Origin: Rhipidocladum racemiflorum
Lineage: Eukaryota; Streptophyta; Magnoliopsida; Poales; Poaceae
Length of the DNA: 64,000 bases
Direction: 5' to 3'
Assembly: GCA_036346355.1 (NCBI GenBank)
Contig: CM070592.1
Location: 35,945,230 to 36,009,229 of the forward strand
The notes under the pieces are model-generated. The model had not been told where the DNA came from. It did no database searches and saw only the letters and a program-made list of their open reading frames with translations. Of this stretch, positions 34,328-44,580 are shown one piece after another (position 1 is the stretch's first letter; each line of letters starts with the position of its first letter). Both the position numbers and the translations under genes were made by a program.

Positions 34328-37300
34328 AATCTCGTCCCCGAGATTCAGGGTTTACTAAAGGAATAGGTTTGGAAATTCTTTCTTCAAATCCTCTTCGCGC
34401 TCCCAAGTCGCCGCTTTCTTCATGGTTGCTCCTTTGAACTCTCTGAAACGGGTTGACTTGTTTCTAGTTTCTCGATCCATTGTGCCTAGAATCCTCACGG
34501 GATGCTCCTTATAAGTCAAATCCTCTTGCAACTCGATCGACTCTAGCGGTGTCAGTTCCTCAGGAACTTCGGAGACACTTCTTCAACCCAGGATACATGG
34601 AATACATCATGCACTCCGCCAACGATTGTGGCAACTCCGGTGGTAAGCAACCGCCTCTGCGACTCAAAATCTTAAATGGTCCAACATAGCAGGTGCGAGT
34701 TTCCCTTTGGCATGGAACCTCTTAACTCCCCCGAGAGGCGTAACTCGAGGTATACAAAGTCTTCGGCTCAAAACTCAAGTCTCGGCGACGATTGTCAAGA
34801 TAACTCTTCTGTCGAGATTGGGCTATCTTCAACCTTTCCCTAATCATCGCGACCGTTTCTTCGGCCTCTTGAAGAATATCAGGCCCAAAGACACGGCGCT
34901 ACGGTCTCATTCCAATTCAATGGCGTCCGGCGGGTCGACCATCTGATGCCTCAAAAGGTGACATCTGTAAACTAGCCTGATAACTATTGTTGTAACTGAA
35001 CTCAGCATACGGCAAACTCTTATCCCAAGAGGTAGCATAAGCCAATGCACAAGCTCTCAACATATCCTCCAGAATCTGGTTGACTCTCTCGGTCTGTCCA
35101 TCCGTCTGTGGGTGATAAGCTGTACTGAAGTTCAAACGGGTTCCCATGGCTTCATGCAACTTATTCCAGAACCTTGAGGTAAATTGGGTACCCCTGTCCG
35201 ATACAATTCTCTTTGGCACTCCGTGCAAACAGACAATCCTGATCATGTACAATTCCGCTAATTTATCCCCCGAGTAAGTAGTCTTTACGGGAATAAAATG
35301 GGCTACTTAGTCAAGCGATCCACTATAACCCATATGGAGTCATAACCTCCTTGAGTCTTCGGTAAACCGGTAATGAAATCCATTCCGATTTCCTCCCACT
35401 TCCACTCAGGTATTCTCAGCGGCTGTAGCAATCCTGCTGGTCTCTGATGCATTGCCTTGACTCTCTGGCATACGTCGCACAATGCAACATGCTCGGCAAC
35501 TTCACGTTTCATACTCGGCCACCAGAATCTCTCCTTCAGATCCTGATACATCTTGGCGCTTCCAGGGTGAATTGAGTACTTGGAGTCATGGGCTTCTTCC
35601 AAAATCAGTTGCTTTAACTCCTTTTTGTTAGGCACGCAAATCCGATCCTTCATCCATAACGTGCCTTGCTCATCCAACTTGAAGTCTTCTGCCTTGCCCT
35701 CTTCCTTGATGGACTTAATCCTACGGATCTTGTCATCATCCTCTTGTCCTTCTCGAATCTGATCCTCCAGGGTAGGTTTTACTTCTAATGCGGCCAAGAA
35801 TCCGCTAGGTACAACCTCAATCTTCATTTTCCGAAAGTCCTCACATAACTCATCTTGATTTGTGGCTAGCAACATACTCGTGGTATGGCTTTTCCGACTC
35901 AGGGCATCGGCAACTACGTTGGCCTTTCCGGGATGGTAATGGATTCCAACATTGTAGTCCTTGATCAACTCTAGCCATCTCCTTTGCCTCATATTCAGAT
36001 CCGACTGGGTGAATATGTACTTAAGGCTCTTATGATCCGTATACACTTCACATCTGTTCCCGATCAGATAGTGACGCCATATCTTCAAGGCATGCACTAC
36101 GGCAGCTAACTCTAGGTCATGTGTCGGATAATTTTCCTCATGCGGCCTCAACTGCCTTGATGCATAAGCGACGACCTTTCCATTCTGCATCAGCACACAT
36201 CCAAGTCCTTGGCGCGAGGCGTCACAATAAATATCAAAGCTTTGAGCAACATCCGGTAGAACTAACACCGGTGCTGATGTCAATCGCTTCTTCAGCTCCT
36301 GAAATCCTTTCTCACATTCTGGCGTCCATGCGAACTTCTTTTCCTTCTTCAGCAGTTGCGTAAGAGGTTTCGCAATTGTCGAGAAGCCTTCGATGAAACG
36401 GCGGTAGTATCCTGCCATTCCAAGGAAACTCCGAATCTGGGTCACAGTCTTCGGCGGCTCCCAATGTAACACAGCTTCCACTTTGCTTGGATCCACGGCG
36501 ACTCCTTCTGCGGTCATTACATGTCCAAGGAACTCCACTTTGTCCTTCCAGAAATCACACTTGCTGAACTTGGCGAAAAGTTGATGTTCCCTCAGCTTTT
36601 CCAAAACTCGCCTTAAGTGTTCGGCATGTTCATCCTCTGTCTTGGAGTAGATTAGGATATCGTCTATGAACACGACGACAAACTTGTCCAAATATTCCAT
36701 GAACACCTTATTCATCATATTCATGAAATAAGCTGGCGCATTAAATTCGATCCAAAGGACATAACCGTAAACTCGTAATGTCCATATCTTGACGAGAATG
36801 CAGTCTTCGGAATGTCCTCTGATCGGATCTTCAACTGATGGTATCCCGATCTCAGATCAATCTTGGAGAAAACTCCGGCTCCTCTCAACTGATCAAACAA
36901 ATCATCAATCCTGGGTAGCGGATACTTATTCTTCACGGTGACTTCGTTGAGTGCACGGTAGTCAATGCACATCCTGAAACTCCCGTCCTTCTTCTTGACA
37001 AACAAAACTGGTGCTCCCCACGGCGACGAACTCGGTCTGATAAATCCTTTCTCCATTAACTCTTCTAGCTGTTTCTTCATCTCTACCAACTCCTCGGTGG
37101 ACATCCGATAGGGTCTCTTTGCTATCGGTGCTGTACCAGGTACAAGCTCTATCACAAACTCTATGTCCCTGTCTGGCGGCATACCAGGTAAATCCTCGGG
37201 AAAAACATCGGGGTACTCATTCACTACTGGGACGTCATCTATGCTGATTGCCTTGGTACTGTTAACCATCAACTGTCCATCTCTAACTGCGGTGGCTTGA

Positions 37301-37640
37301 AATTCCACTTTCTTCCCACACGGGCTCTCAACTGAGATAGTCCTTCGTCCACAATCCAATACGGCCTTGTGCTTGGATAACCAATCCATTCCCAATATGA
37401 CGTCTAAGGTCTGGGTCTCCAAAATTATAAGGTTCGCTAGGAACTCTATTCCATCTATTAGTATTCTCACCCCGGAACATCCTACTTTCGTTCGGAGTTC
37501 GGAACCAGGGGTTTGAACTAAAAGCATGCACTTAAGTCTTGCAATCCTCAAATCATTTCTAGTAGCAAAGCCTTGCGAAACAAACGAATCTGAAGCTCGA
37601 GTCAAACAAAGCGGTTGCGAGGCGAGTTAACAAGTAACTT
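34328..37640 (-). pseudogene. T copy C pol, best preserved copy
   Basis: Two long open segments: 36721-37605 (294 codons: protease C-terminal part LDVILGMDW, then RT with FVKKKDGSFRMC, DYRALNEV, LRSGYHQLKI) and 35303-36724 (473 codons: RT active site FIDDILIYS, RNase H with FDIYCDASRQG and YTDHKSLKYIF, integrase zinc finger CDVCQRVK, first catalytic Asp in GMDFITGLP). The two are separated by a garbled stretch at ~36725-36760 where the RT motif before the active site should be. The integrase core continues at 34917-35252 (VSDRGTQF, GQTERVNQ) after the one-base loss at 35303 that all three copies share. The integrase C terminus and chromodomain (34328-34916) are broken by small indels, partly at CAG/CTG sites. 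Confidence 0.8.
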
Positions 37641-38783
37641 ACCCAAGACGACGTCGTAGCATTCTCGCAGTGCATCTGCGGTGGCGTGGTTGACTCGGCC
37701 TCTCACCACGCGATGCAGGGTGTGGCTCCTGGTGCCGGCGTCCTAGCTGGGGTGGTTCCTAGGTTGAAGCGGCGGGGTCACTCCTGCATGTCTTCTTGGA
37801 CAAGCTGTTGGCAAAGTGTCACGGCTCGTTGCTTGATTGTAGCGGCGTCTCACCGTTTCCTTGCGGACTGCTCGGAGTAAGCGTTTCTAGCGGGGCTGAA
37901 GTGCAGTAGTTACGATTGGCAGGTCTTGGTGCGGGGTGGCGTCCTTGTTGCATTACGTGGTTGGAATCAAGAAGCGATTTGGTGCAACTCTCGGTATTAT
38001 TGCGTTCCTGGCGTGATCCTTCTTTGTTGCATCCTGCGCTTCTGTTCTCATCCAGTTCCTTGCGCTTGTCCTCAAGAATAAGTGCCTTATTCACCAATTC
38101 TTGGAAATCTGGAAAGGTGTGGGTGATCAATCCTACTTGCAATCTGAGTTAAGTCCCTTCATAAAAGCGAGGTATGCGGATTTATCTGTCGCTACATCCT
38201 CGGTGCGTAGCGTGCTAGGCTGTGTGAACTTGTTCGGGTAGTCGACCACCGGTGATTACCTTGTTTGATGCTCTGAACTCCTCCTTCTTAAGGTCCATGA
38301 TTCCTTCAGGCACGTGATCTTGTCGGAATGCGGCTATGAACTCTTCCCAAGTGATATCTTGAGGGTTCTCTTGCGTGTACGAAGTTCTCCCACCATTCGT
38401 ATTTGTCCCCTCGGTGATGAGAAGCGTGAAGTACCTTCTCATTTCCTATGCATTGGGATATGTGTATCTTCCTCTCGATTGAGCTTAACCAATCATCGGC
38501 CTCAAATGGATTGGCATTCCCGGAAGAAAGTGGGTGGGTGAGTTCTCATGAACTCTGATAGTCTTGTATTCTGGCGTTGTCCATGATTAACTTGATTAGC
38601 AGTGGCCTGAGCGGTGACGTGCTGCATTTGTTGCATCATAGCATGCATCAACTGAGTCTGAGCAGCAAGAAAAGCTCCGAAATTCTGCATATCAACTGGC
38701 GGTGCTGGCGCTCCATCATTGGGGTTTTCTGCTGGGCGAGAACCACTCCCATTGCTTCCAAAGTTTCCACGGGTGTTCACCAT
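37641..38783 (-). pseudogene. T copy C gag, disrupted in the middle
   Basis: The start ATG is at 38781-38783 behind gcaaatcgacag. 38502-38783 is clean (same N terminus as copy A). The centre is broken (38215-38442: ITWEEFIAAFRQDHVP; 37819-38142: HTFPDFQELVNKALIL). The zinc-knuckle region is at ~37780-37850, out of frame. The quality of sequence changes sharply between clean and scrambled stretches. Confidence 0.7.
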
Positions 38784-38982
38784 CTGTCGATTTGCTCTAG
38801 GTTTAGAGATGAGAGGGAAGCAAGAATAGGCAAGTAATATGGAACTTATGCGGGGCGAAAGGGGTAACTTTAAGGTCCAACTTTATTATTAATAACTTGG
38901 TATGGTTGCTTACAATGCCTAAGGGCCTTGCAACACATACTGCACACTCAGCAAACAAAGCAAATCCAAATCGAACTAACTA
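38784..38982 (-). other. T copy C leader fragment
   Basis: It matches the stretch upstream of gag in copy A (20531-20728) and stops at aaatcgaactaact, after which the sequence is unrelated to T. The pre-gag ORF and 5' LTR of this copy are missing. Confidence 0.7.
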
Positions 38983-41178
38983 ACCCTATTATCCATTTAA
39001 TCCATCAAGTAGGTTTGATAATTTCATTTACCAATCACCAAGTGCCATTCTCAATATCATCTAACTAACCCTTCACATTGTCATCTTTAAATCATATAGT
39101 ATGCTTGTTAAAATCTCCCGAATATGATTCTCCACTTATTCTGTTTGATCCACAAGTATGATTCCCAATGTTACTTATTTAATTTACCGACTATTATCCC
39201 TATTATCACACATCTTCTAATATTTCCCCCCACCACACTATTTATATTGCGAGCTACTATCACTGTCCAACTCCTCAATATTTCAATTATCACCATTCAT
39301 AGATCAATTTTATAATGACTACCCCCACATCATCACTAATATTCATCTAACTCCAACTCTCATTCTATACCATAGGATCCATTCAAAATGTCTTCCAAAT
39401 AGTCATTTACCCTAGTCAAAGAATATTTTATCAAAAGTATTTATTATGGTGGATTATTGTTCTAGGGTGACAAAGGATCATGGATAACAATATCAAGGAG
39501 GTATAAACAACAGGTATAACTAACAGCCTAACATTAGCATCATCATTTTATATAAATAGCAATGCAATTGGTAAAACATTATAAAACATTTATAAATCAT
39601 GGGTTCAACATGCATCAAGGAGACTTGCCTTCGATCGCAGCGAGTGTCTCGAAGTCTTCGAGGTTCGGCGATGGCATCGACGGTTCCGGCGAACTCTTCG
39701 GCTACGCGCAAAACAGTACAACTAAATAAATAAAATAAAATATAAAAATTATGCTGGCAGGTAGATCTTGAATTTAGATGAATTTAGGAATTTGAATCCC
39801 TTGATTTGGAGTTACGACGACAGAGAACGAGCATTTCGAAGTTGGATTGTAAAGAAAAATCAGAAAAAGATGAAATGGCACTGTAGCATGGATGCTACAG
39901 TACTGCGATGGTGGTTTTCCAGAGAACACGAACTTATGGCAGAGGATCCATGGCTTGGGGAGAAGAGGGCCAAGAAGGGGCATGGTTGAAAGGAAAAATG
40001 AGCACCGGCAAGTTCTCGACGACGCGAACTCAAAGGTGGTGTCGGATTTTGAAGAGATTTACCGGATTAAGAGTAATTGGCAACGAACAGAACTCCGACC
40101 GGCGATTTCAAACGCGAAATTCGGTGTCAAATCTTGATGAAACCTGAAATTGATTGAGGCGTTTAGTCCATGACATCCACGCGCACGCAATGGAACAAGC
40201 GGACTCGAGTTTGACTCACCGGAACGAAAGATAAAGCGGCAAGAAATAAGAACGGTGTTCGTCGTCGGTTCTTGCGATCTTCCGGTGCGATGGGAGGGAG
40301 TGGCTGTAGATGGAGATGGGTATGGGATAGAGTGCTCCGGGACGAAGACTTGAGAGGTGGTGGTGCGTCGATTCGTGGAGAAACGACCGAGTAATCTCCA
40401 TTTAACCTCATTTCAGTTTTTGGTTGATTGAGCCGTATCCGGTGGGATTGAAGATGAATGGACAGTGGGAATGGGTTCTCCTCGTCGATATCTTTCCAAC
40501 GCAACTGACGGATCATGATTTGGTGGATTAATGGAGAAGTTATGGTGATTGGAATCAAAGGCGCCATTAACGGGATGCACAGGAGCTCCTCTGGACAGAG
40601 TTGGTCACATGCGGAAGAAGGTGCTACAGTAGCACGATGCTAAAGTATACAACGCTGCAATATCCGCCACGTGGCGTTCTCCTATTTGCTGGAATTTGAA
40701 TAGTATTGAAACAATGACGCACGAGATAAAATAGCAAAAAGGGTCTAAAAATCCCGGAAAAATTCCCAAAAATACTAGGGAATTTTTGGAACCCAATAAA
40801 ATTGGTTTCACTGTTTTTGGATGAAATTTGGAATTTAGACAATTCCGGGACGAATAAAGGGCATTTGACGAAAGGCCGTGAGAGATAAAATACCAGAGAG
40901 ATTCTAAAAATCTTGAAAAAATTCCCAAAATAATTTTAGAATATTTGGAACCTAATGCAATAGGTTTCGGGATTTTTTGGAGCATTTTGGAACTCGGGTG
41001 GAATTTCGGGTACGGACCAGAATTTAGACATTCGACTTTTTGGACGATGAAAGATTGAACTCCAATTTCGGAAGGATAAGGATGCCAGGTTAATTAGAAC
41101 ACCAAGAAAAATCCAAATTTTGAATTTAATTAATTTAAATTAGCTTTTTGGCAAAAGACCAAAATTGGGGATGTTACA
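38983..41178 (-). repeat. Partial LTR of another gypsy family
   Basis: The high-coordinate end reads ggggatgttaca, i.e. TGTAACATCCCC on the minus strand, a gypsy LTR start. Its layout parallels the T LTR: an AT-rich start with repeated aaaattcccaaaa text, a GC-richer part, then a mini-exon block and a tagggtgacaaaggatcatgg stretch similar to tagggtgacaagggtcatgg of T. The other end is lost at the 38982 junction. No polypurine tract follows at 41179, so this is a 5' or solo LTR remnant. No genes are seen within. Confidence 0.6.
39629..39701 (-). other. Candidate LTR mini-exon, third family
   Basis: Minus strand: acceptor-like tttgcgcgtag, 73 nt, then GAAG|GCAAGT, followed by ttgatgcatgttgaaccc. 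The length is not a multiple of three, unlike the other three families. Confidence 0.4.
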
Positions 41179-42430
41179 GTTATTTTGGATGCTATCTGCA
41201 GCACAATGGTGGATGGTGTTCGAGAATTAGACACCAACATTGTAGAAGTACGCCTTGAGGTTGGTGTCACAGTGTGCATAGTCCAGTCATTGCGAGCAAA
41301 ATTAGAGCACATTTGTATTATTGCATACGCAGGTAAGGAACCGATTAAGTTATGCAAAGCTCCATAGTCGGTGTATGTCAACTACAATCTCCGACTTCTC
41401 CTACGGGACTACGAATCCACCCACCAGTCCCATGATATCGACCCATTAGATCGCCCATTGAGGATGTGATGCATTGGGCAGTGACCTGATTGCAGACTAG
41501 TTTGACTCATCCAGGTCTGGGGGAACCTCTACTCGACGAGGATAGTGAGTATGGCCCGCTCCTCCAGGCGAGATTTGTGGTTGACAGCATCCTATCGCAA
41601 GATCTCAACAAGGCCACATATAACATGGAATTATTTTTTATCCTACTTGGTCATCATGTATGTTGAAATCTCACAACAGTGTTAATATTTCGAACTGGCC
41701 GTAGGTGGGAAGAGCCTTCCAGATTGGGCAGAGTTTGAGATCGGCGACACCCACACAACAAAGAGGAAGTGTGATACCGATGACAATGACGACACGCTAG
41801 CGGGTGCTTTAGGTGAGTTGGCAAAGTGTTCAGCCAGCCAAAATGGCAAGGGAAAAGGAAAGGCCGATCATGATGATGAGCCGAATGTGGGCAGCGATGA
41901 TGACACAGAGATAGCCCCCGAGCAGGTGAACATTGATAGTAGCTCGGCGACATACTTTGAAGGCGACGATGGCCTCTACTCCCTCTGACCTCGTTCACAA
42001 CCACAAACATCGAGAGGATTGCAACAGGGGAGAAGTGCCCTGAGGAAAGACTCACAGAGGCAGACCCGTAGTACGACGAGCGGTGGGGATGGGCGGCAAG
42101 CAGGACAACGCTAGGATGACATGGGTTCGTGGTCTAGCAGCCATTCATCGAGCCATTGGGGCTTCCCAGTGAGCACCCATGGTACCCTGTGTTAGGGTAT
42201 GACTCGATGCCCTACGGAGGGGATCAGGGTGGGTACAGTCACAAACAGAGTCACGACGGATCGAGCATATCGTCGATGTTCGATCAGGGTGGGTACAGTC
42301 ACAGACTGAGTCATGATGGATCGAGCATGTCATCGATGTTTGACTACACTAATCCTTACGCCGATCCTTATGCACGAGAGATGCCTATTAGGTACTTGTA
42401 TCAGTCAAAGAATTCTTCGATTTGAATGTC
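41179..42430 (+). pseudogene. Transposase-like C-terminal debris (possibly hAT), unproven
   Basis: Short open stretches in changing frames read acidic, low-complexity sequence: LGEPLLDEDSEYGPLLQARFVVDS at ~41510-41580 (partly quoted: LGEPLLDEDSEYGPLL), KRKCDTDDNDDTLAGALGEL at ~41760-41820, and a His/Ser/Gly-rich end at 42156-42422. The style resembles C-terminal tails of plant hAT-type transposases, but no catalytic motif or terminal inverted repeat is visible, so the assignment is weak. The copia element Y is inserted ~390 bp downstream. Confidence 0.25.
42222..42341 (+). repeat. 60-bp in-frame tandem duplication
   Basis: Two 60-bp units start at 42222 and 42282 (gatcagggtgggtacagtca...) and encode DQGGYSHxxSHDGSSxSSMF twice, within the transposase-like debris. 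Confidence 0.8.
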
Positions 42431-42812
42431 GCATTATGAACACTAGAAATTCTTTAGACATGATCATCATATGAAAATTTTATGGAAACATTATTGATGT
42501 GTCAGGATCATCCTAACATGTTTTGAACCATTTTTAAGCTGAACATTTCTGAAAAACTAATCCGCTCATGCTCTTGGTATTCATGGGATCAAGCCCTGTG
42601 TCTTTTGATTTCTACAAGCACTCAACAAAATCACTCCTAAATTCCAAAAAAACACTCGATGTAAAACGAAGGGACAGGTTAAGTCGTTTGCGTTTCTTTC
42701 TGATGCACACACACATGTTCACACCTCTCCGAAAGAGGAACCAACGGCATATATAGTTGCTTCAATCTCCTATGTTCCCCTGAAGAAACTGTTCCTTCTC
42801 CCCCCGATCCTT
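42431..42812. other. Unassigned flank of copia Y
   Basis: No gene, repeat or terminal motif is recognised. It is the left flank of the copia Y insertion. The right flank continues at 52226-52459, also without recognisable features. Confidence 0.4.
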
Positions 42813-42817
42813 CTCTT

Positions 42818-43037
42818 TGTTAGGAAACCGATTGACGTATCCTATATGGACTCTTCCTTATCTCTAGCAGAACCGCTATATATAGGAGGCAGGGGCTACC
42901 CCTTTGTACACACAAGCAATGAGAATAATAAAGCAGAGCAGTTCCTCCTCATATTGTGTCTCTCTCCCTCTCTCTCTATTCTCCAGTTTAGATCTATTAG
43001 GCAACCCCGGACTATTCGATAGCGAGGTTGTCTAACA
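42818..43037 (+). repeat. 5' LTR of copia Y
   Basis: It is 220 bp, TGTTAGGAAACC...GGTTGTCTAACA, with TGTTAG/CTAACA inverted ends. A TATA box (TATATATA, 42878-42885), an AATAAA (42927-42932) and a CT-rich stretch are packed within it. Confidence 0.95.
42878..42885 (+). promoter_or_regulatory. TATA box of copia Y LTR
   Basis: TATATATA occurs in ccgctatatataggaggc, 60 nt into the LTR and 41 nt before AATAAA. The same site is in the 3' LTR at 52061-52068. Confidence 0.6.
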
Positions 43038-43310
43038 CGTTATCGACGAAGCTCTGGGAGAAAGATTGAAAGGTGAGAAAAAGACAAGAAGTGAAGGATC
43101 GTCGACAACGACGAACGACTACTACCGGCGATTGATCGCCCGATCCGATCTGCAATCAACTCGCCATCAAGCCGGCATCCACTCGAATTGCCGAAAGAAA
43201 AAGTCCGATGCGACTCTATCCTACGCGATAGCCTACCGAAGAATAGATTGGAAAGGTGAGAAACAGAAGATTGAATCTAATAGCTCGTTCAATTCTTTAC
43301 GCGCATCTAT

Positions 43311-43460
43311 GTGGCACGAAGCTACGAGTTCGCGGTGTTTCTCTAGTACATAGTATGAATGCATCTAATCGTGGCACGAAGCTACGAGTTCGCGGTGTTT
43401 CTCTAGTACATAATATGAATGCATCTAATCGTGGCATGAAGCTACGAGTATGCATCTAAT
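43311..43460 (+). repeat. 60-bp tandem repeat in copia Y leader
   Basis: Units start at 43311 and 43371, with a partial third at 43431. Each starts gtggcacgaagctacgag, and two units are near-identical. Confidence 0.85.
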
Positions 43461-44289
43461 CTACGCATCTAAGTACCGTGTTCTTCAACGTGGCACGAAG
43501 CTACAAGTTCACAACAACTTTCGCAGATCGTAGCATGAAGCTACAGATCGCTATAGTACATCGGCACGAAGCCCTATCACGAAACAGCGATGCGTGGGCA
43601 CGAAGCCATCACATACCGGATGCCCGGAAGGCCCCTCTGTTTTCAATAAATCTAGAAATCGATAAATGAATTTAGAAAATTGTTATTAAACTAGAAAATT
43701 GGATATACGGATATGTGGACTTAGAAATTTTTGAAAATTATTGGAAGCTCCAAACCACAGGTTTTATTTTCTAGATGTTGGTCATGTTTAATATGTGGTA
43801 AATTATTTTCTATTACACAAGCAATTCTGAAAATTGCTTGGAAATTAGCAGAAATTATGAAAAGTGCTAGGAAAATTCCAGAATATTTCATACAACATTT
43901 TATGAGAACCTGAGTGGTTGGGATTTGATTTTGGTAATGAATAAACAGACATGAGACAATTGGTGTCTAGGAAAACACACATGAGGCTTGGTTCTTTAAT
44001 TGGCACCCGGAAACGGGAAGTGCTCCCTCCCTCATGTGAGCCCTAGGGGCAAGTTGACCTGGCCAAGAGTCGAATTGACGGAGATATTCGTTAGCTGTTT
44101 TCGCTCCCAACCAACGAGAGTTACATAAGTTGTAATTAGCATTACACCGTATTTAATTTATGTTGGAATTTATTTTCTGTTATCAAGTAATGATGAAAAA
44201 TTACCTTAATATAATTCATTGGAAATTCAAGCATGCCGCACGAAGCGGCCACCGTCGCGCCAAGAAGGCCGACGTGCATGGAACTGACA

Positions 44290-44580
44290 GCGCCGCACGC
44301 ATGAAGCCGCGCTATGCCGATCGCACGAAGCCGATCGTGCACACAAAGCCGATCGCACGTATGAATCCGATCGCCTGCAAGAAGTCGATCACGCACATGA
44401 AACAGATCGCATGAAGTCGATCATGCATATGAATCCGATCGCATGCACAAAGCCGATCGTACACATGAAACAGATCGCACGAAGTCGATCATGCACATGA
44501 ATCCGATGGCATACATGAAGTCGATCGCGCGCATAAATCTGATCGCATGCACGAAGCCGATCACATACATGCATGAAGCT
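44290..44580 (+). repeat. 16-17-bp minisatellite (cgatcgcacgaagc type)
   Basis: About 16 imperfect units alternate cacgaagc, catgaatc and catgaaac with cgatcgc or cgatcatg. It is followed to ~44700 by AT-rich tatgaatctt repeats. Confidence 0.75.

Larger units (their letters stand above)
16741..38982 (-). mobile_element. Tandem array of T-family Ty3/gypsy elements (I-LTR-I-LTR-I)
   Basis: On the minus strand the order from 38982 downward is internal C (partial), LTR, internal B (complete), LTR, internal A (partial). The period is 9117 bp between equivalent LTR ends (21744 and 30861). LTRs are shared between neighbours, each with a polypurine tract on one side and a primer site on the other, as expected after unequal recombination between LTRs or recombination of circular intermediates. 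Both array ends are truncated: inside integrase at 16741 and in the leader at 38982. No target-site duplication is visible. A collapsed or chimeric assembly is an alternative. Confidence 0.8.
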
